A stretch of 61,457 nt of DNA from Mycobacterium asiaticum (lineage in GTDB: Bacteria > Actinomycetota > Actinomycetes > Mycobacteriales > Mycobacteriaceae), in assembly GCF_001668675.1 (NCBI RefSeq), contig NZ_LZKQ01000230.1, positions 1 to 61,457 of the forward strand, written 5' to 3'. Shown piece by piece: positions 34,434-44,297 of this stretch. Each line of letters begins with the position of its first letter. Positions within the stretch are counted from its first letter, which is position 1. Below the pieces are notes generated by a model. It made no database searches. It had not been told where the DNA came from and saw only the letters and a list, made by a program, of their open reading frames with translations. The translations under genes were made by a program, and so were the position numbers.

Positions 34434-35470
34434 AAATCACCGGGACCCTCGTCAAACTCAGCGCCTTCGCGTTCGTGCTGCTGCTGTTCAGCATCATGAT
34501 CATCATCGTGTTCGGTCAGATCCGATTCGACCGGACAAACTCCTACACCGCCGAGTTCAGCAACATCAGCGGGTTGCGCAACGGCCAGTTCGTCCGCGCG
34601 TCCGGGGTGGAAATCGGCAAGGTCAGCAAGGTCGAACTCATCGACGGCGGCAAGCGCGTAAAGGTGAACTTCAACGTCGACCGCGCGATCCCCCTCTACC
34701 AGTCGACCACCGCGCAGATCCGCTACCTCGACCTGATCGGCAACCGCTACCTGGAGCTCAAACGCGGCGAGGGCGACGGTTCGGACAAGATCATGCAGCC
34801 GGGCGGCATGATCCCGCTGTCGCGTACCTCTCCGGCGCTCGACCTGGACGCGTTGATCGGTGGCTTCAAGCCGGTGTTCCGGGCGCTGAACCCGGACAAG
34901 GTGAACACCATCGCCGCATCACTCATCACGGTATTCCAGGGCCAGGGCGGCACGATCAACGACATCCTCAACCAGACCGCCCAGCTCACCTCGCAGCTCG
35001 CCGAGCGTGACCAGGCGATCGGTGAAGTGATCAAGAACCTGAACACGGTGCTGGACACCACGGTTCGGCACCGCAAGGACTTCGACCAGACAGTCAACAA
35101 CCTCGAGGTGCTGATCACCGGTCTGAAAGACCACGCCGACCCGCTCGCGGCCGGAACCGCGAACATCAGCAACGCCGCCGGGACGGTGGCCGACCTGTTG
35201 TCCGAGGACCGCGCCCTGCTGCACAAGGCGATCAACTACCTCGACGCCGTCCAGCAGCCGCTGATCGACCAGCGTCAGGAGCTGAACGACTTCCTGCACA
35301 AGGTCCCGACCGCGCTGAACCTGATCGGACGCGGCATCGGCTCCTACGGCGACTTCGTGAACTTCTACTCCTGTGACATCAGCCTCCGGATCAATGGCCT
35401 GCAGCCCGGTGGGCCGGTCCGCACCGTCCGGCTCTTCCACCAGCCGACTGGAAGGTGCGCGCCCCAATGA
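34430..35470 (+). CDS. mce1B: Mce family protein Mce1B
   Basis: A 346-residue Mce protein. An N-terminal anchor (FAFVLLLFSIMIIIVFG) precedes an MCE domain with YTAEFSNISGLRNGQFVRAS and GVEIGKVSKVELIDGG, then a helical tail ending in two Cys-containing segments (NFYSCDISLR and GRCAPQ). It is one of six different MCE subunits assembled into a hetero-hexameric tunnel. Start and stop overlap neighbours by 4 bases on both sides. Confidence 0.93.
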   Translation: MKITGTLVKLSAFAFVLLLFSIMIIIVFGQIRFDRTNSYTAEFSNISGLRNGQFVRASGVEIGKVSKVELIDGGKRVKVNFNVDRAIPLYQSTTAQIRYLDLIGNRYLELKRGEGDGSDKIMQPGGMIPLSRTSPALDLDALIGGFKPVFRALNPDKVNTIAASLITVFQGQGGTINDILNQTAQLTSQLAERDQAIGEVIKNLNTVLDTTVRHRKDFDQTVNNLEVLITGLKDHADPLAAGTANISNAAGTVADLLSEDRALLHKAINYLDAVQQPLIDQRQELNDFLHKVPTALNLIGRGIGSYGDFVNFYSCDISLRINGLQPGGPVRTVRLFHQPTGRCAPQ

Positions 35471-37029
35471 GAACCCTGGAACCGCCCAACCGGCTGAAGA
35501 TCGGCCTCATGGGCATCGTGGTGACCCTGTTGGTCATCGGTGTGGGCCAGAGCTTCACCAGCGTGCCGATGTTGATGGCGAAGCCTTACTACTTCGGGCA
35601 ATTCACCGACACCGGCGGCATCAACAAGGGCGACAAGGTCCGCATCGCCGGCATGGACGTCGGCAAGGTCGAGGCCATCAAGATCGACGGCGACCACATC
35701 GTGATGAAGTTCTCGATCGGTACCGAGAGCATCGGCACCGAGAGCCGGCTGAACATCCGCACCGACACCCTGCTCGGTAAGAAGGTGCTCGAGATCGAGG
35801 CCCGTGGCAACCAGCCGCTGCGGCCCAACGGCACATTGCCCCTGGGTCAGAGCACCACGCCCTACCAGATCTACGACGCCTTCCTCGACGTCACCAAGGC
35901 GGCCACCGGCTGGGACATCGACACCGTCAAGAAGTCGCTGCACGTGCTGTCGGAAACCATCGACCAGACCTACCCGCAACTGAGCCCGGCCCTGGACGGC
36001 GTTTCCAGGTTCTCCGACACGCTCGGCAAGCGTGACGAGGAGATCAAGCACCTGCTCGCCCAGGCCAACCAGGTGGCGAGCGTCCTCGGTGACCGCAGCC
36101 AGCAGGTGGACCGGTTGCTGGTCAACGCCAAGACCCTGCTGGCCGCATTCAACGAGCGCGGCCGCGCGATCGACGCGCTGCTGAGCAACGTGGCCTCGTT
36201 CTCCACACAGGTGGAGGGCCTGATCAACGACAACCCGAACCTCAACCACGTGCTCGAGCAGCTGCGCACGGTCAGCGACCTGCTGGTGGAGCGCAAAGAA
36301 GACGTGGCCAACGGGTTGCTGATGGTCGGCGGCTTCCTGCCGTCGCTGAACGAGGCGATCGGTTCGGGACCGTTCTTCAAGGTCGTCATCCACAACCTGG
36401 TGCCCGGCCAGATCATCCAGCCGTTCATCGACGCCGCCTTCAAGAAGCGTGGCCTGGACCCCGAGCAGTTCTGGCGCAGCGCCGGGCTACCCGCCTACCG
36501 GTTCCCCGACCCGAACGGCACCCGATTCCCGAACGGCGCGCCGCCGCCGGCACCGCCGGTGCTGGAAGGCACCCCGGAGCACCCGGGACCGGCCGTCCCG
36601 CCCGGGACGCCCTGCTCGTACACGCCGCCCGCCGACGGGCTGCCGCGGCCGGAGAACCCGCTGCCATGCCTCGGGCTCAACATCGGACCGTTCGGTGGCC
36701 AGGGCTTCCCGGCACCGCTGGATGTCCAGGCCTCGCCGCCGAACCCCAACGGCGTCCAGCCGGCACCGGGCATCCCGATCGCCGGACGGCCGGGTGAACC
36801 GGCTCCGGACGTGCCCGGCACGCCCGTGCCGCTGCCGCCGAACTCACCCCCGGGCTCGCGCACCGAGCCGCTGGGACCGGCGGGACCGGTCGGACCACCG
36901 TCGACATTCGCGCCCGGGCTGCCCCCGGGTCCGCCGGCACCACCTGGACCCGGCAACCAGTTACCGGCACCGTTCATCAACCCCGGTGGCACCGGCGGTA
37001 GCGGCGCAGCGGGAGGTAGCGAGAATTGA
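35467..37029 (+). CDS. mce1C: Mce family protein Mce1C
   Basis: A 520-residue Mce protein, close to the 515 residues of M. tuberculosis Mce1C. The anchor LKIGLMGIVVTLLVIGVGQ is followed by an MCE domain with FTDTGGINKGDKVRIAGMDV, a helical middle, and a strongly Pro/Gly-rich C-terminal tail from about residue 345 to the end. The tail is repetitive in PGxP-type units and is probably disordered. ATG 35467 overlaps the mce1B stop; an ATG 12 bases upstream would lie inside mce1B. Confidence 0.92.
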   Translation: MRTLEPPNRLKIGLMGIVVTLLVIGVGQSFTSVPMLMAKPYYFGQFTDTGGINKGDKVRIAGMDVGKVEAIKIDGDHIVMKFSIGTESIGTESRLNIRTDTLLGKKVLEIEARGNQPLRPNGTLPLGQSTTPYQIYDAFLDVTKAATGWDIDTVKKSLHVLSETIDQTYPQLSPALDGVSRFSDTLGKRDEEIKHLLAQANQVASVLGDRSQQVDRLLVNAKTLLAAFNERGRAIDALLSNVASFSTQVEGLINDNPNLNHVLEQLRTVSDLLVERKEDVANGLLMVGGFLPSLNEAIGSGPFFKVVIHNLVPGQIIQPFIDAAFKKRGLDPEQFWRSAGLPAYRFPDPNGTRFPNGAPPPAPPVLEGTPEHPGPAVPPGTPCSYTPPADGLPRPENPLPCLGLNIGPFGGQGFPAPLDVQASPPNPNGVQPAPGIPIAGRPGEPAPDVPGTPVPLPPNSPPGSRTEPLGPAGPVGPPSTFAPGLPPGPPAPPGPGNQLPAPFINPGGTGGSGAAGGSEN

Positions 37030-38633
37030 GCACCATCTTTGATGTCCGCAACATCCGGCTTCCCCGGATGTCCCGGACCACGGTGGTCATCGGATCACTG
37101 GTGTTGGTCCTGGCCCTGCTGGCCGCATACTTCGGCTGGCAGCTGTACCAGAAGCTGACCAACAACACTGTCGTCGCGTACTTCTCCCAGGCCCAGGCGC
37201 TCTACGCCGGGGACAAGGTCCAGATCATGGGCATGAAGGTGGGCCGGATCGACAAGATCGAACCGGCCGGCGACAAGATGAAGGTCACCTTCCACTACGA
37301 AAACAAGTACAAGGTGCCGGCCAACGCCTCGGCGGTGATCCTCAACCCGACCCTGGTCGCCTCGCGGGCCATTCAGCTGGAGCCGCCCTACAAGGGTGGC
37401 CCGGCGCTGGCCAACAACGCGGTGATCCCGCTCGAGCGCACCCAGGTGCCGGTGGAGTGGGACGAGCTGCGCAACAGCATCACCAACATCATCTCCAAGC
37501 TGGGGCCCACCGAGGCGCAGCCGAAGGGTCCGTTCGGTGAGGTCATCGAGTCGTTCGCGAACGGCCTGTCCGGCAAGGGCAAGCAACTCAACTCCACGCT
37601 GGACAACTTGTCGAAGGCGCTGACCGCGTTGAACGAGGGGCGCGGCGACTTCTTCGCGGTCGTCAAGAGCCTGGCGCTTTTCGTCAACGCGTTGCATCAG
37701 GACGACAAGCAGTTCGTGGCGCTCAACCAGAACCTGGCGGACGTCACCGGCCGGCTGGCGAGTTCGGACCAGGCGCTGGCCAGCGCCCTGCGGCAGCTGG
37801 ACAGCCTGCTGACCACCGTGCGTCCGTTCCTGGACAAGAACCGCGAGGTGTTGACGCACGACGTCAACAACCTTGCGACGGTGACGAACACGCTGCTGCA
37901 GCCCGAGCCGCTGAACGGGCTGGAGACCGCGTTGCACGTCCTTCCGACGGCCGCGGCGAACGTCAACATGATCTACCACCCCTCGCACGGTTCGGTGGTG
38001 GCCGTCCCGGAGATCACCAGCTTCGCCAACCCGATGCAGTTCATCTGCAGCTCGGTGCAGGCGGGTAGCCGACTGGGTTACCAGGAGTCGGCAGAACTGT
38101 GTGCGCAGTACCTGGCGCCGGTGCTCGACGCGATCAAGTTCAACTACTTCCCGTTCGGGTTGAACACGTTCAGCACGGCCGAGATCCTGCCGAAGATGGT
38201 CGCGTACTCCGAGCCGCGGCTGCAGCCGCCGAACGGCTATAAGGACACCACCGTGCCCGGTATCTGGGTGCCCGACACCCCGTTGTCGCACCGCAACACC
38301 CAGCACGGCTGGATCGTGGCGCCCGGCATGCAGGGCACGCAGGTGGGTCCGATCACCGCCGGTCTGCTGACGCCGGAGTCCCTGGCCGAGTTGATGGGTG
38401 GGCCGGACATCGAGCCCGTCCAGTCCACGCTGCAGACGCCACCGGGACCGCCCAACGCCTACGACGAGTACCCCGTGGTGCCGCCGGTCGCGCTGAATGC
38501 ACAGGTACCGGTGCCGCCGCCGGCGCCGGGCCCGAACGTGATCCCCGGGCCGGTCGCTCCGACACCCGCCGCACCGGGACCGCCGCCAGCGCCGGTTGGC
38601 GCACCGCTGCCCGCTGAGGCAGGAGGTCAGTGA
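37026..38633 (+). CDS. mce1D: Mce family protein Mce1D
   Basis: A 535-residue Mce subunit (530 in M. tuberculosis). The anchor is VVIGSLVLVLALLAAYFGW; the MCE domain has YFSQAQALYAGDKVQIMGMK, and a long helical region leads to a segment with C-containing FICSSVQAGS and ELCAQYLAPV. The tail is Pro-rich (VPPPAPGPNVIPGPVAP). The start is TTG 37026, overlapping the mce1C stop (TTGA). Confidence 0.92.
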   Translation: MSTIFDVRNIRLPRMSRTTVVIGSLVLVLALLAAYFGWQLYQKLTNNTVVAYFSQAQALYAGDKVQIMGMKVGRIDKIEPAGDKMKVTFHYENKYKVPANASAVILNPTLVASRAIQLEPPYKGGPALANNAVIPLERTQVPVEWDELRNSITNIISKLGPTEAQPKGPFGEVIESFANGLSGKGKQLNSTLDNLSKALTALNEGRGDFFAVVKSLALFVNALHQDDKQFVALNQNLADVTGRLASSDQALASALRQLDSLLTTVRPFLDKNREVLTHDVNNLATVTNTLLQPEPLNGLETALHVLPTAAANVNMIYHPSHGSVVAVPEITSFANPMQFICSSVQAGSRLGYQESAELCAQYLAPVLDAIKFNYFPFGLNTFSTAEILPKMVAYSEPRLQPPNGYKDTTVPGIWVPDTPLSHRNTQHGWIVAPGMQGTQVGPITAGLLTPESLAELMGGPDIEPVQSTLQTPPGPPNAYDEYPVVPPVALNAQVPVPPPAPGPNVIPGPVAPTPAAPGPPPAPVGAPLPAEAGGQ

Positions 38634-39793
38634 TGGGCTTGCTACGTAAGTTCCGCTACCGCAGCTGGCAGGTGCTCGTGCTGCTGGTGTGCGCGGTGCT
38701 GCTGAGTTCCTGTGGGTGGAAGGGCATCTCGCAGGTGCCGATCCCGGGCGCACCGGGCAGCGGCGACGGCGCCTACGTCGTCTACGCGCAGGTGCCCGAC
38801 ACCCTGGCCATCAACGGCAACAGCAAGGTGATGGTCGCCGACGTCGAGGTGGGCTCGATCCGCAAGATCGAGCTGAAGAACTGGATCGCGACGCTGACCC
38901 TGGGCTTGAAGAAGGACGTCAAGCTGCCCAAGAACGCGCTGCTGAAGATCGGCCAGACCAGTTTGCTGGGATCGCAGCACGTGGAGTTGCTGTCCCCGGA
39001 CAAGCCGCAGGGTCAGCTCAGGAACGGCGACCTGATCCCGCTGAAGAACTCGTCGGTGTACCCCAACATCGAGCAGACGCTGGCCGTGGTCTCGCTGATC
39101 CTGCGCGGCGGCGGCATTCCCAACCTGGAAGTGCTGCAGAACGAGATCTACGCGATCTTCAAGGGACGCGGCGAGCAGATCCGCGGGTTCCTGAACAAGC
39201 TCGACACCTTCACCCGCCAGCTCAACGAGCAGCGCGACGACATCACCCATGCGATCGACTCGACGAACCGGCTGCTGAGTTACGTCGGCAACCGCAACGA
39301 TGTGCTGGAACGGGTGTTGACCGACTTCCCGCCGTTGCTCAAGCACTTCGCCGACACGAAGAACCTGTTGATCAACGCGGTGGACTCGGTGGGCCGGTTG
39401 AGTTCGGCGGCCGACCAGTACCTCGGCGAGGCGCGCAGCAACCTGCACACCGACCTCGAGTCGCTGCAGTGCCCGCTGCGGGAACTCGGCAAGGGTTCGC
39501 CGTACCTGATCGGCGCACTGAAGCTGATCCTGACGCAGCCGTTCGACATCGACGCGGTGCCGAAGATCTTCCGCGGTGACTACCAGAACGTGAACGCCAC
39601 GCTGGACGTCACGCTCAGCGCGGTGGACAACGCGGTGCTGACCGGCACCGGGTTCAGCGGGGTGCTGCGCGCGATCGAGCAGTCGTTCGGCCGCGACCCC
39701 GAGTCGATGATCCCGGACGTCCGCTACACGTCGAACCCCAACGACGCGCCGGGTGGACCGCTGGTGGAAAGGGCGGAGCGAGGCCAATGCTGA
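38633..39793 (+). CDS. lprK: Mce-family lipoprotein Mce1E (LprK)
   Basis: A 386-residue lipoprotein Mce subunit. The signal peptide VLVLLVCAVLLSSC ends in a lipobox (LSSC) with the lipidated cysteine near residue 26. An MCE domain follows (YAQVPDTLAINGNSKVMVAD), then a helical segment. AGGAGG lies 6 bases before ATG 38633, making it a better start than the adjacent GTG 38630. It is the only lipid-anchored MCE subunit of the operon. The stop overlaps mce1F by 7 bases. Confidence 0.93.
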   Translation: MGLLRKFRYRSWQVLVLLVCAVLLSSCGWKGISQVPIPGAPGSGDGAYVVYAQVPDTLAINGNSKVMVADVEVGSIRKIELKNWIATLTLGLKKDVKLPKNALLKIGQTSLLGSQHVELLSPDKPQGQLRNGDLIPLKNSSVYPNIEQTLAVVSLILRGGGIPNLEVLQNEIYAIFKGRGEQIRGFLNKLDTFTRQLNEQRDDITHAIDSTNRLLSYVGNRNDVLERVLTDFPPLLKHFADTKNLLINAVDSVGRLSSAADQYLGEARSNLHTDLESLQCPLRELGKGSPYLIGALKLILTQPFDIDAVPKIFRGDYQNVNATLDVTLSAVDNAVLTGTGFSGVLRAIEQSFGRDPESMIPDVRYTSNPNDAPGGPLVERAERGQC

Positions 39794-41346
39794 CACCGTT
39801 CATCAAGCGCCAGCTGTGGATCTTCCTGGCCCTGACCGTAGTTGCGCTGTCCGTGCTGGGCATCTACTACCTGCAGGTACCGACGTTGGTCGGGATCGGG
39901 CGCTACGACCTGAAGGCCGACCTGCCGGCCTCGGGCGGCCTGTACCCGACCGCGAATGTCACCTACCGCGGCATCACCATCGGCAAGGTCAACGCGGTCG
40001 AGCCGACCCCCACCGGTGCCCGGGCGATCTTGAGCATCGACAGCCGGTACAAGATTCCGATCGACGCCACGGCCAACGTGCACTCGGTGTCGGCGGTGGG
40101 TGAGCAGTACCTGGACCTGGTCTCGGAAGGCAACCCCGGACAGTTCTTCCGTTCGGGCCAGACGATCACCAAGGGCACGGTGCCCAGCGAGATCGGTCCG
40201 GCGCTGGATACCGCGAACCGCGGGCTGGAAGTGCTGCCCAAGGAGAAGATCCCGCAGCTGCTCGACGAAACCGCGCTAGCCGTAGGTGGACTCGGCCCGG
40301 CGCTGCAGCGGTTGACCGACGCCACTCAGGCGCTGGTCGGCGACTTCCACAACCAGATCGGCGACATCAACGACATCATTCAGCACTCCGGGCCGATCCT
40401 GCAGAGCCAGGTCGACTCGGGCAACTCCATCGAACGGTGGGCGCGCAACCTCAACACGCTGGCGGCCCAGAGCGCGGCCGAGGACCAGCACCTGCGCAGC
40501 GTGCTGACCCAGGCCGCTCCGACGGCTGACCAGGTCAATGAGGTGTTCACCGACGTGCGGGACTCGCTGCCGCAGACGCTGGCGAATCTCGAGGTGGTGT
40601 TCGACCTGCTGAAGCGCTACCACAAGGGCCTCGAGCAGGTGCTGGTGTTCCTGCCGCAGGGCGCCTCGATCGCGCAGACGGTGGCCGCGCCGTTCCCGAA
40701 CATGGCCGCCCTGGACCTGGCGCTGGCGATCAACCAGCCGCCGCCGTGTCTGACCGGTTTCATCCCGGCCGAGCAGTGGCGGTCGTTCGCCGACACCAGC
40801 CCGCAGCCGTTGCCGGTGGGAACGTACTGCAAGATCCCGATGGATACCCCGGCCAACAGTGTGCGCGGCTCGCGCAACATCCCCTGTGTCGACGTGCCCG
40901 GCAAGCGTGCCGCCACACCGCGGGAGTGCCGCAGCACCAAGCCGTACGAGCCCGCGGGCACCAACCCGTGGTACGGCGACCCGAACCAGCTGCTCAGCTG
41001 CCCGGCGCCGGCGGCTCGGTGTGACCAGCCGGTCAAGCCCGGCCTGGTGACCCCGGCACCGTCGGTGAACAACGGCCTGAACCCCATGCCGGCGGACCGG
41101 CTGCCACCAGGCGGGTTGACACCACCGCCGATGAGCGACCCGCTGACCCGCCCCGGCACCGGGGCAGTGCAGTGCAACGGCCAACAGCCCAACCCCTGCG
41201 TCTACACTCCGGGCGGACCCCCTTCGGCGGTCTACAGCCCACAGAGCGGCGAGCTGGTGGGGCCCGACGGCGTTAAATACTCCGTCGAAAACTCAACCAA
41301 AACAGGAGACGACGGATGGAAGGAGATGCTGGCACCAGCCGGCTGA
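39787..41346 (+). CDS. mce1F: Mce family protein Mce1F
   Basis: A 519-residue Mce subunit. The anchor LWIFLALTVVALSVLGIYYL is followed by an MCE domain (YDLKADLPASGGLYPTANVT), a helical tunnel segment and a Pro/Cys-containing C-terminal tail (PPCLTGFIPAEQWRSF and later GTYCKIP, RNIPCVD, RECRS). It completes the set of six MCE proteins. Its last 31 bases overlap the start of mam1A in another frame. Confidence 0.92.
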   Translation: MLTPFIKRQLWIFLALTVVALSVLGIYYLQVPTLVGIGRYDLKADLPASGGLYPTANVTYRGITIGKVNAVEPTPTGARAILSIDSRYKIPIDATANVHSVSAVGEQYLDLVSEGNPGQFFRSGQTITKGTVPSEIGPALDTANRGLEVLPKEKIPQLLDETALAVGGLGPALQRLTDATQALVGDFHNQIGDINDIIQHSGPILQSQVDSGNSIERWARNLNTLAAQSAAEDQHLRSVLTQAAPTADQVNEVFTDVRDSLPQTLANLEVVFDLLKRYHKGLEQVLVFLPQGASIAQTVAAPFPNMAALDLALAINQPPPCLTGFIPAEQWRSFADTSPQPLPVGTYCKIPMDTPANSVRGSRNIPCVDVPGKRAATPRECRSTKPYEPAGTNPWYGDPNQLLSCPAPAARCDQPVKPGLVTPAPSVNNGLNPMPADRLPPGGLTPPPMSDPLTRPGTGAVQCNGQQPNPCVYTPGGPPSAVYSPQSGELVGPDGVKYSVENSTKTGDDGWKEMLAPAG

Positions 41347-42050
41347 ACCCCATCGACGAGGACGATTCACTGACGGCCACGGCGACGGACGAGGATTCCG
41401 AGACCACAGCGGCCGAGGCTGAGCCCGACGCTTCGGAGACCGAGGCGTCCGAGGCGGCTGAAGCGGCTGACGTGGCTGACGCGTCCGAGGAATCTGAAGA
41501 AGCTCGCGCCGAGGAACCGGACGTGGCGGAACCGGGCGTCGAACGCCGCCCCTCGCGGGTGAATCGCACCTGGCTCGCCGGCGTGGCGGCGTTGCTGGTG
41601 CTGGCCGCCGGAGGTATTGGCGCCGGCGGATATTTCGCGTTGCGGTCCCACCAGGAGATCCAGACGTTTGCGCGCAACGACGCGCAGGCCCTGCAGATAG
41701 CCAAGGACTGCGTCGCGGCGACGCAGGCGCCGGACACCAGCAGCATGGCCGCGAGTGAACAGAAGATCATCGACTGCGGCACCGACCAGTACCGCACCCA
41801 GGCGCTGCTGTACAGCAGCATGCTCGTGCAGGCCTACCAGGCCGCCAACGTGCATCTGCAGGTGTCGGACATGCGCGCGGCCGTCGAGCGCAACAACCCC
41901 GACGGCACCGTCGACATCCTCGTCGCACTGCGCGTGAAGGTCTCCAACGACGAGGCGCAGAACCAGGAGACCGGCTACCGCCTGCGGGTGAAGATGACGC
42001 CGACGGAGGGTAGTTACAAGATCTCCAAGCTCGACCAGGTGACCAAGTGA
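41316..42050 (+). CDS. mam1A: Mce-associated membrane protein Mam1A (Rv0175-like)
   Basis: A 244-residue Mce-associated protein. The first ~75 residues are acidic and Glu/Ala-rich, then a single membrane segment (WLAGVAALLVLAAGGIGAGG) and an outer NTF2-like domain with two cysteines (DCVAATQ and IIDCGTDQY) that could form a disulfide. Mas/Mam proteins stabilise Mce complexes. It begins inside mce1F; its stop overlaps the next gene by 4 bases. Confidence 0.9.
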   Translation: MEGDAGTSRLNPIDEDDSLTATATDEDSETTAAEAEPDASETEASEAAEAADVADASEESEEARAEEPDVAEPGVERRPSRVNRTWLAGVAALLVLAAGGIGAGGYFALRSHQEIQTFARNDAQALQIAKDCVAATQAPDTSSMAASEQKIIDCGTDQYRTQALLYSSMLVQAYQAANVHLQVSDMRAAVERNNPDGTVDILVALRVKVSNDEAQNQETGYRLRVKMTPTEGSYKISKLDQVTK

Positions 42051-43024
42051 CGGTGGTGGTCGAAGACATCCCGACCACGGACACCGCGCAGGACCTACCC
42101 GAGAAGGCCGCGGCGCCATGGCGGTTGCGGGCCGCCGCGTTCGGCGTGGACGTTCTGCCGGGGCTCGCCGTGATCGCCACCCTGACGCTGACCTCGTTTG
42201 CGCTGCCGGCACGCAGCCCGTGGTGGTGGGCATGCGTGTCTGTGCTGGCGGCCGTTGTGCTGCTGGTGCTGGTCAACCGGTTGCTGTTGCCGACCATCAC
42301 CGGCTGGAGCCTGGGCCGCGCACTGTTCGGCATCGCGGTGGTGCGCCGCGACGGCACGCAGATCGGCCCGTGGCGGCTGCTGGTCCGCGAGTTCGCGCAC
42401 CTGATCGACACCGCGGCGCTGCTGATCGGCTGGCTGTGGCCGCTGTGGGATTCCGAGCGACGCACCTTCGCCGACATCCTCACCCGCACCGAGGTGCTAC
42501 GGGTCGTCCCGCACGAGCGGCCCGCCAAGGTCAGGCAGTGGACCGCGGTGACGCTTTTGGTCGCGGCCACGCTGTGCCTGGACGCCACCGGGATCGGATA
42601 CCAGGCGGTCTACGCAGAGGCGCAGGCCGGTGACCGCTCCCGCGCCGAGATCTCGACACAGGGCCCCAAGCTGGTCGCCCAGATGCTGACGTACGACCCG
42701 GCGACATTGCACGAGGACTTCGCCCGCGCGCTGGCACTGACCACCGAGCGATACCGTCCGGAGCTGGCCGCCCAGCAGCGGACCGTGGAGAAGGGCCACC
42801 CAGTCATCAACGAGTACTGGGTGTCGGCCAGCTCGGTGTTGTCGGCGACGGCGGATCGAGCCACGATGCTGCTGTTCATGCAGGGCCGGCGCGGCGCCGG
42901 GAACGACGTCCGCTACATCACCGCCAGCGTCCGGGTGAAATTCGCCAAAGACTCCCAGCAGCACTGGCGCGTGGACGATCTCACCGTCCTGGCCAAACCG
43001 AAGCCGCCGGAGAATCCGAAATGA
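42047..43024 (+). CDS. mam1B: Mce-associated RDD-family membrane protein Mam1B (Rv0176-like)
   Basis: A 325-residue protein. Its front half is an RDD domain: WRLRAAAFGVDVLPGLAVIA, a second membrane helix, WSLGRALFGIAVVRRDGTQI and the helix ending in LLIGWLWPLWD. After another hydrophobic segment comes a Mam-type outer domain (from about residue 195). This fusion of RDD and Mce-associated domains is characteristic of Rv0176. GTG 42047 overlaps the mam1A stop and its stop overlaps mam1C. Confidence 0.9.
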   Translation: MTVVVEDIPTTDTAQDLPEKAAAPWRLRAAAFGVDVLPGLAVIATLTLTSFALPARSPWWWACVSVLAAVVLLVLVNRLLLPTITGWSLGRALFGIAVVRRDGTQIGPWRLLVREFAHLIDTAALLIGWLWPLWDSERRTFADILTRTEVLRVVPHERPAKVRQWTAVTLLVAATLCLDATGIGYQAVYAEAQAGDRSRAEISTQGPKLVAQMLTYDPATLHEDFARALALTTERYRPELAAQQRTVEKGHPVINEYWVSASSVLSATADRATMLLFMQGRRGAGNDVRYITASVRVKFAKDSQQHWRVDDLTVLAKPKPPENPK

Positions 43025-43572
43025 GCCCGCGCCGCAAGTTCAAGCCCGGCGAGGAATCGCTGCTCGTCGCCCAGCCGATCCCACGGCGGCGCTGGGAACT
43101 GCAACTCGTCTCGACTTTTGCCGCGTTGGTGATGGTCGCGGCGATCACGGTATCCACACTGATGTTGATCGACCATGTCATGCGAGACCGTACCGCCGAG
43201 CGGGAGACGTCGGCGGTCAACTACGTGAAGTGGTTCATGACCGGCTTCACCTCGATCGACCCGTTCCACGCGAACGACTACATCGACCGGGTGCTAGCCC
43301 AGGCCACCGGCGACTTCCACAAGCAGTACGAGGATAAGGCCAACGAGATCCTGCTCCAGGTGGCGCGTGCGGAGCGGTCCACCGGCACAGTGCTGGAGGC
43401 CGGAGTAGAACGATGGAACGACGACGGCAGCGTCACCGTGCTGGTTGCGACCGACGTAACCTCCAAGTCGCCGGACGGCAAGCAGGTCTTCGAGAACACC
43501 AACCGTTGGTCGGCAACAGCTAAGCAGGAAGGGAATCAGTGGAAGATCAGCAACCTGCAGCAGGTGATCTGA
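43021..43572 (+). CDS. mam1C: Mce-associated membrane protein Mam1C (Rv0177-like)
   Basis: A 183-residue protein with a short cytoplasmic N-terminus, one membrane segment (LVSTFAALVMVAAITVSTLM) and an outer NTF2-like Mam domain (YVKWFMTGFTSIDPFHANDY through WKISNLQQVI). No cysteines are visible in the outer domain. It overlaps mam1B by 4 bases and mam1D by 34 bases, so translation of the block is tightly coupled. Confidence 0.9.
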   Translation: MSPRRKFKPGEESLLVAQPIPRRRWELQLVSTFAALVMVAAITVSTLMLIDHVMRDRTAERETSAVNYVKWFMTGFTSIDPFHANDYIDRVLAQATGDFHKQYEDKANEILLQVARAERSTGTVLEAGVERWNDDGSVTVLVATDVTSKSPDGKQVFENTNRWSATAKQEGNQWKISNLQQVI

Positions 43573-44282
43573 CCGTCAACGACGAGACGGAAGCCGCGAC
43601 GGACGCCGAAGCCACGGAAGCCGCGGCTACCGACGACGCCGCAGAGACCACTGAGCCCGCGGGGACCACCGAGACCGCCGAGGAAGCTCAGGAAGAGACC
43701 ACGGACGAGTCAGACGAGGCCGCGGCTACCGAGGCAGCCCCCGAGGAAAAGAAACAGAAGAAGAAGCGCACCGGGCGGCGGCTGGCCGCAGCGTTCGCGC
43801 TGATAGCCGCCCTGTTCGTCGGTTCGGCGGCCTTTGCCGGGGCGACGGTTCAGCCGTACCTGGCCGAGCGGGCCACCATCGAGGTAAAGCTCAAGGTGGC
43901 GCGCGCCGCGGCGAACGCGATCACCACACTGTGGAGCTACACGCCGGAGAACATGGACAGCCTGGCCGACCGCGCCGCGAACTACCTCTCCGGCGACTTC
44001 GGTGCCCAGTACCGCAAGTTCGTCGACCAGATCGCCGCGCCGAACAAGCAGGCGAAGGTCACCAACTCCACCGAGGTGACCGGCGTGGCTGTCGAGTCGC
44101 TGGATGGCCCGAACGCCGTCGCGATCGTGTACACCAACACCACCACGACCAGCCCGCTGACCAAGAACATCCCGGCGCTGAAATACCTGTCCTATCGGTT
44201 GGTGATGAAGCGCGACGACGACCGCTGGAAGGTGACCCGGATGACCACCGTCACCCAGCTGGATGTGACCCCGCACCTGTAG
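43539..44282 (+). CDS. mam1D: Mce-associated membrane protein Mam1D (Rv0178-like)
   Basis: A 247-residue protein. About 70 residues of Thr/Glu/Ala-rich acidic sequence precede a basic stretch (KKQKKKRTGRR), one membrane helix (LAAAFALIAALFVGSAAFAG) and an outer Mam domain ending VTQLDVTPHL. GTG 43539 lies within mam1C. It is the last gene of the mce1 transcription unit; the next gene follows after 15 bases on the same strand but is not part of the M. tuberculosis locus. Confidence 0.88.
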   Translation: MEDQQPAAGDLTVNDETEAATDAEATEAAATDDAAETTEPAGTTETAEEAQEETTDESDEAAATEAAPEEKKQKKKRTGRRLAAAFALIAALFVGSAAFAGATVQPYLAERATIEVKLKVARAAANAITTLWSYTPENMDSLADRAANYLSGDFGAQYRKFVDQIAAPNKQAKVTNSTEVTGVAVESLDGPNAVAIVYTNTTTTSPLTKNIPALKYLSYRLVMKRDDDRWKVTRMTTVTQLDVTPHL

Positions 44283-44297
44283 CGATTCGATTCCGCG

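Noticed and set aside
37095..38753. 552-codon minus-strand open frame over mce1D
   Set aside because: Shadow of the mce1D reading frame with Arg/Val/Gln-rich sequence and no motifs.
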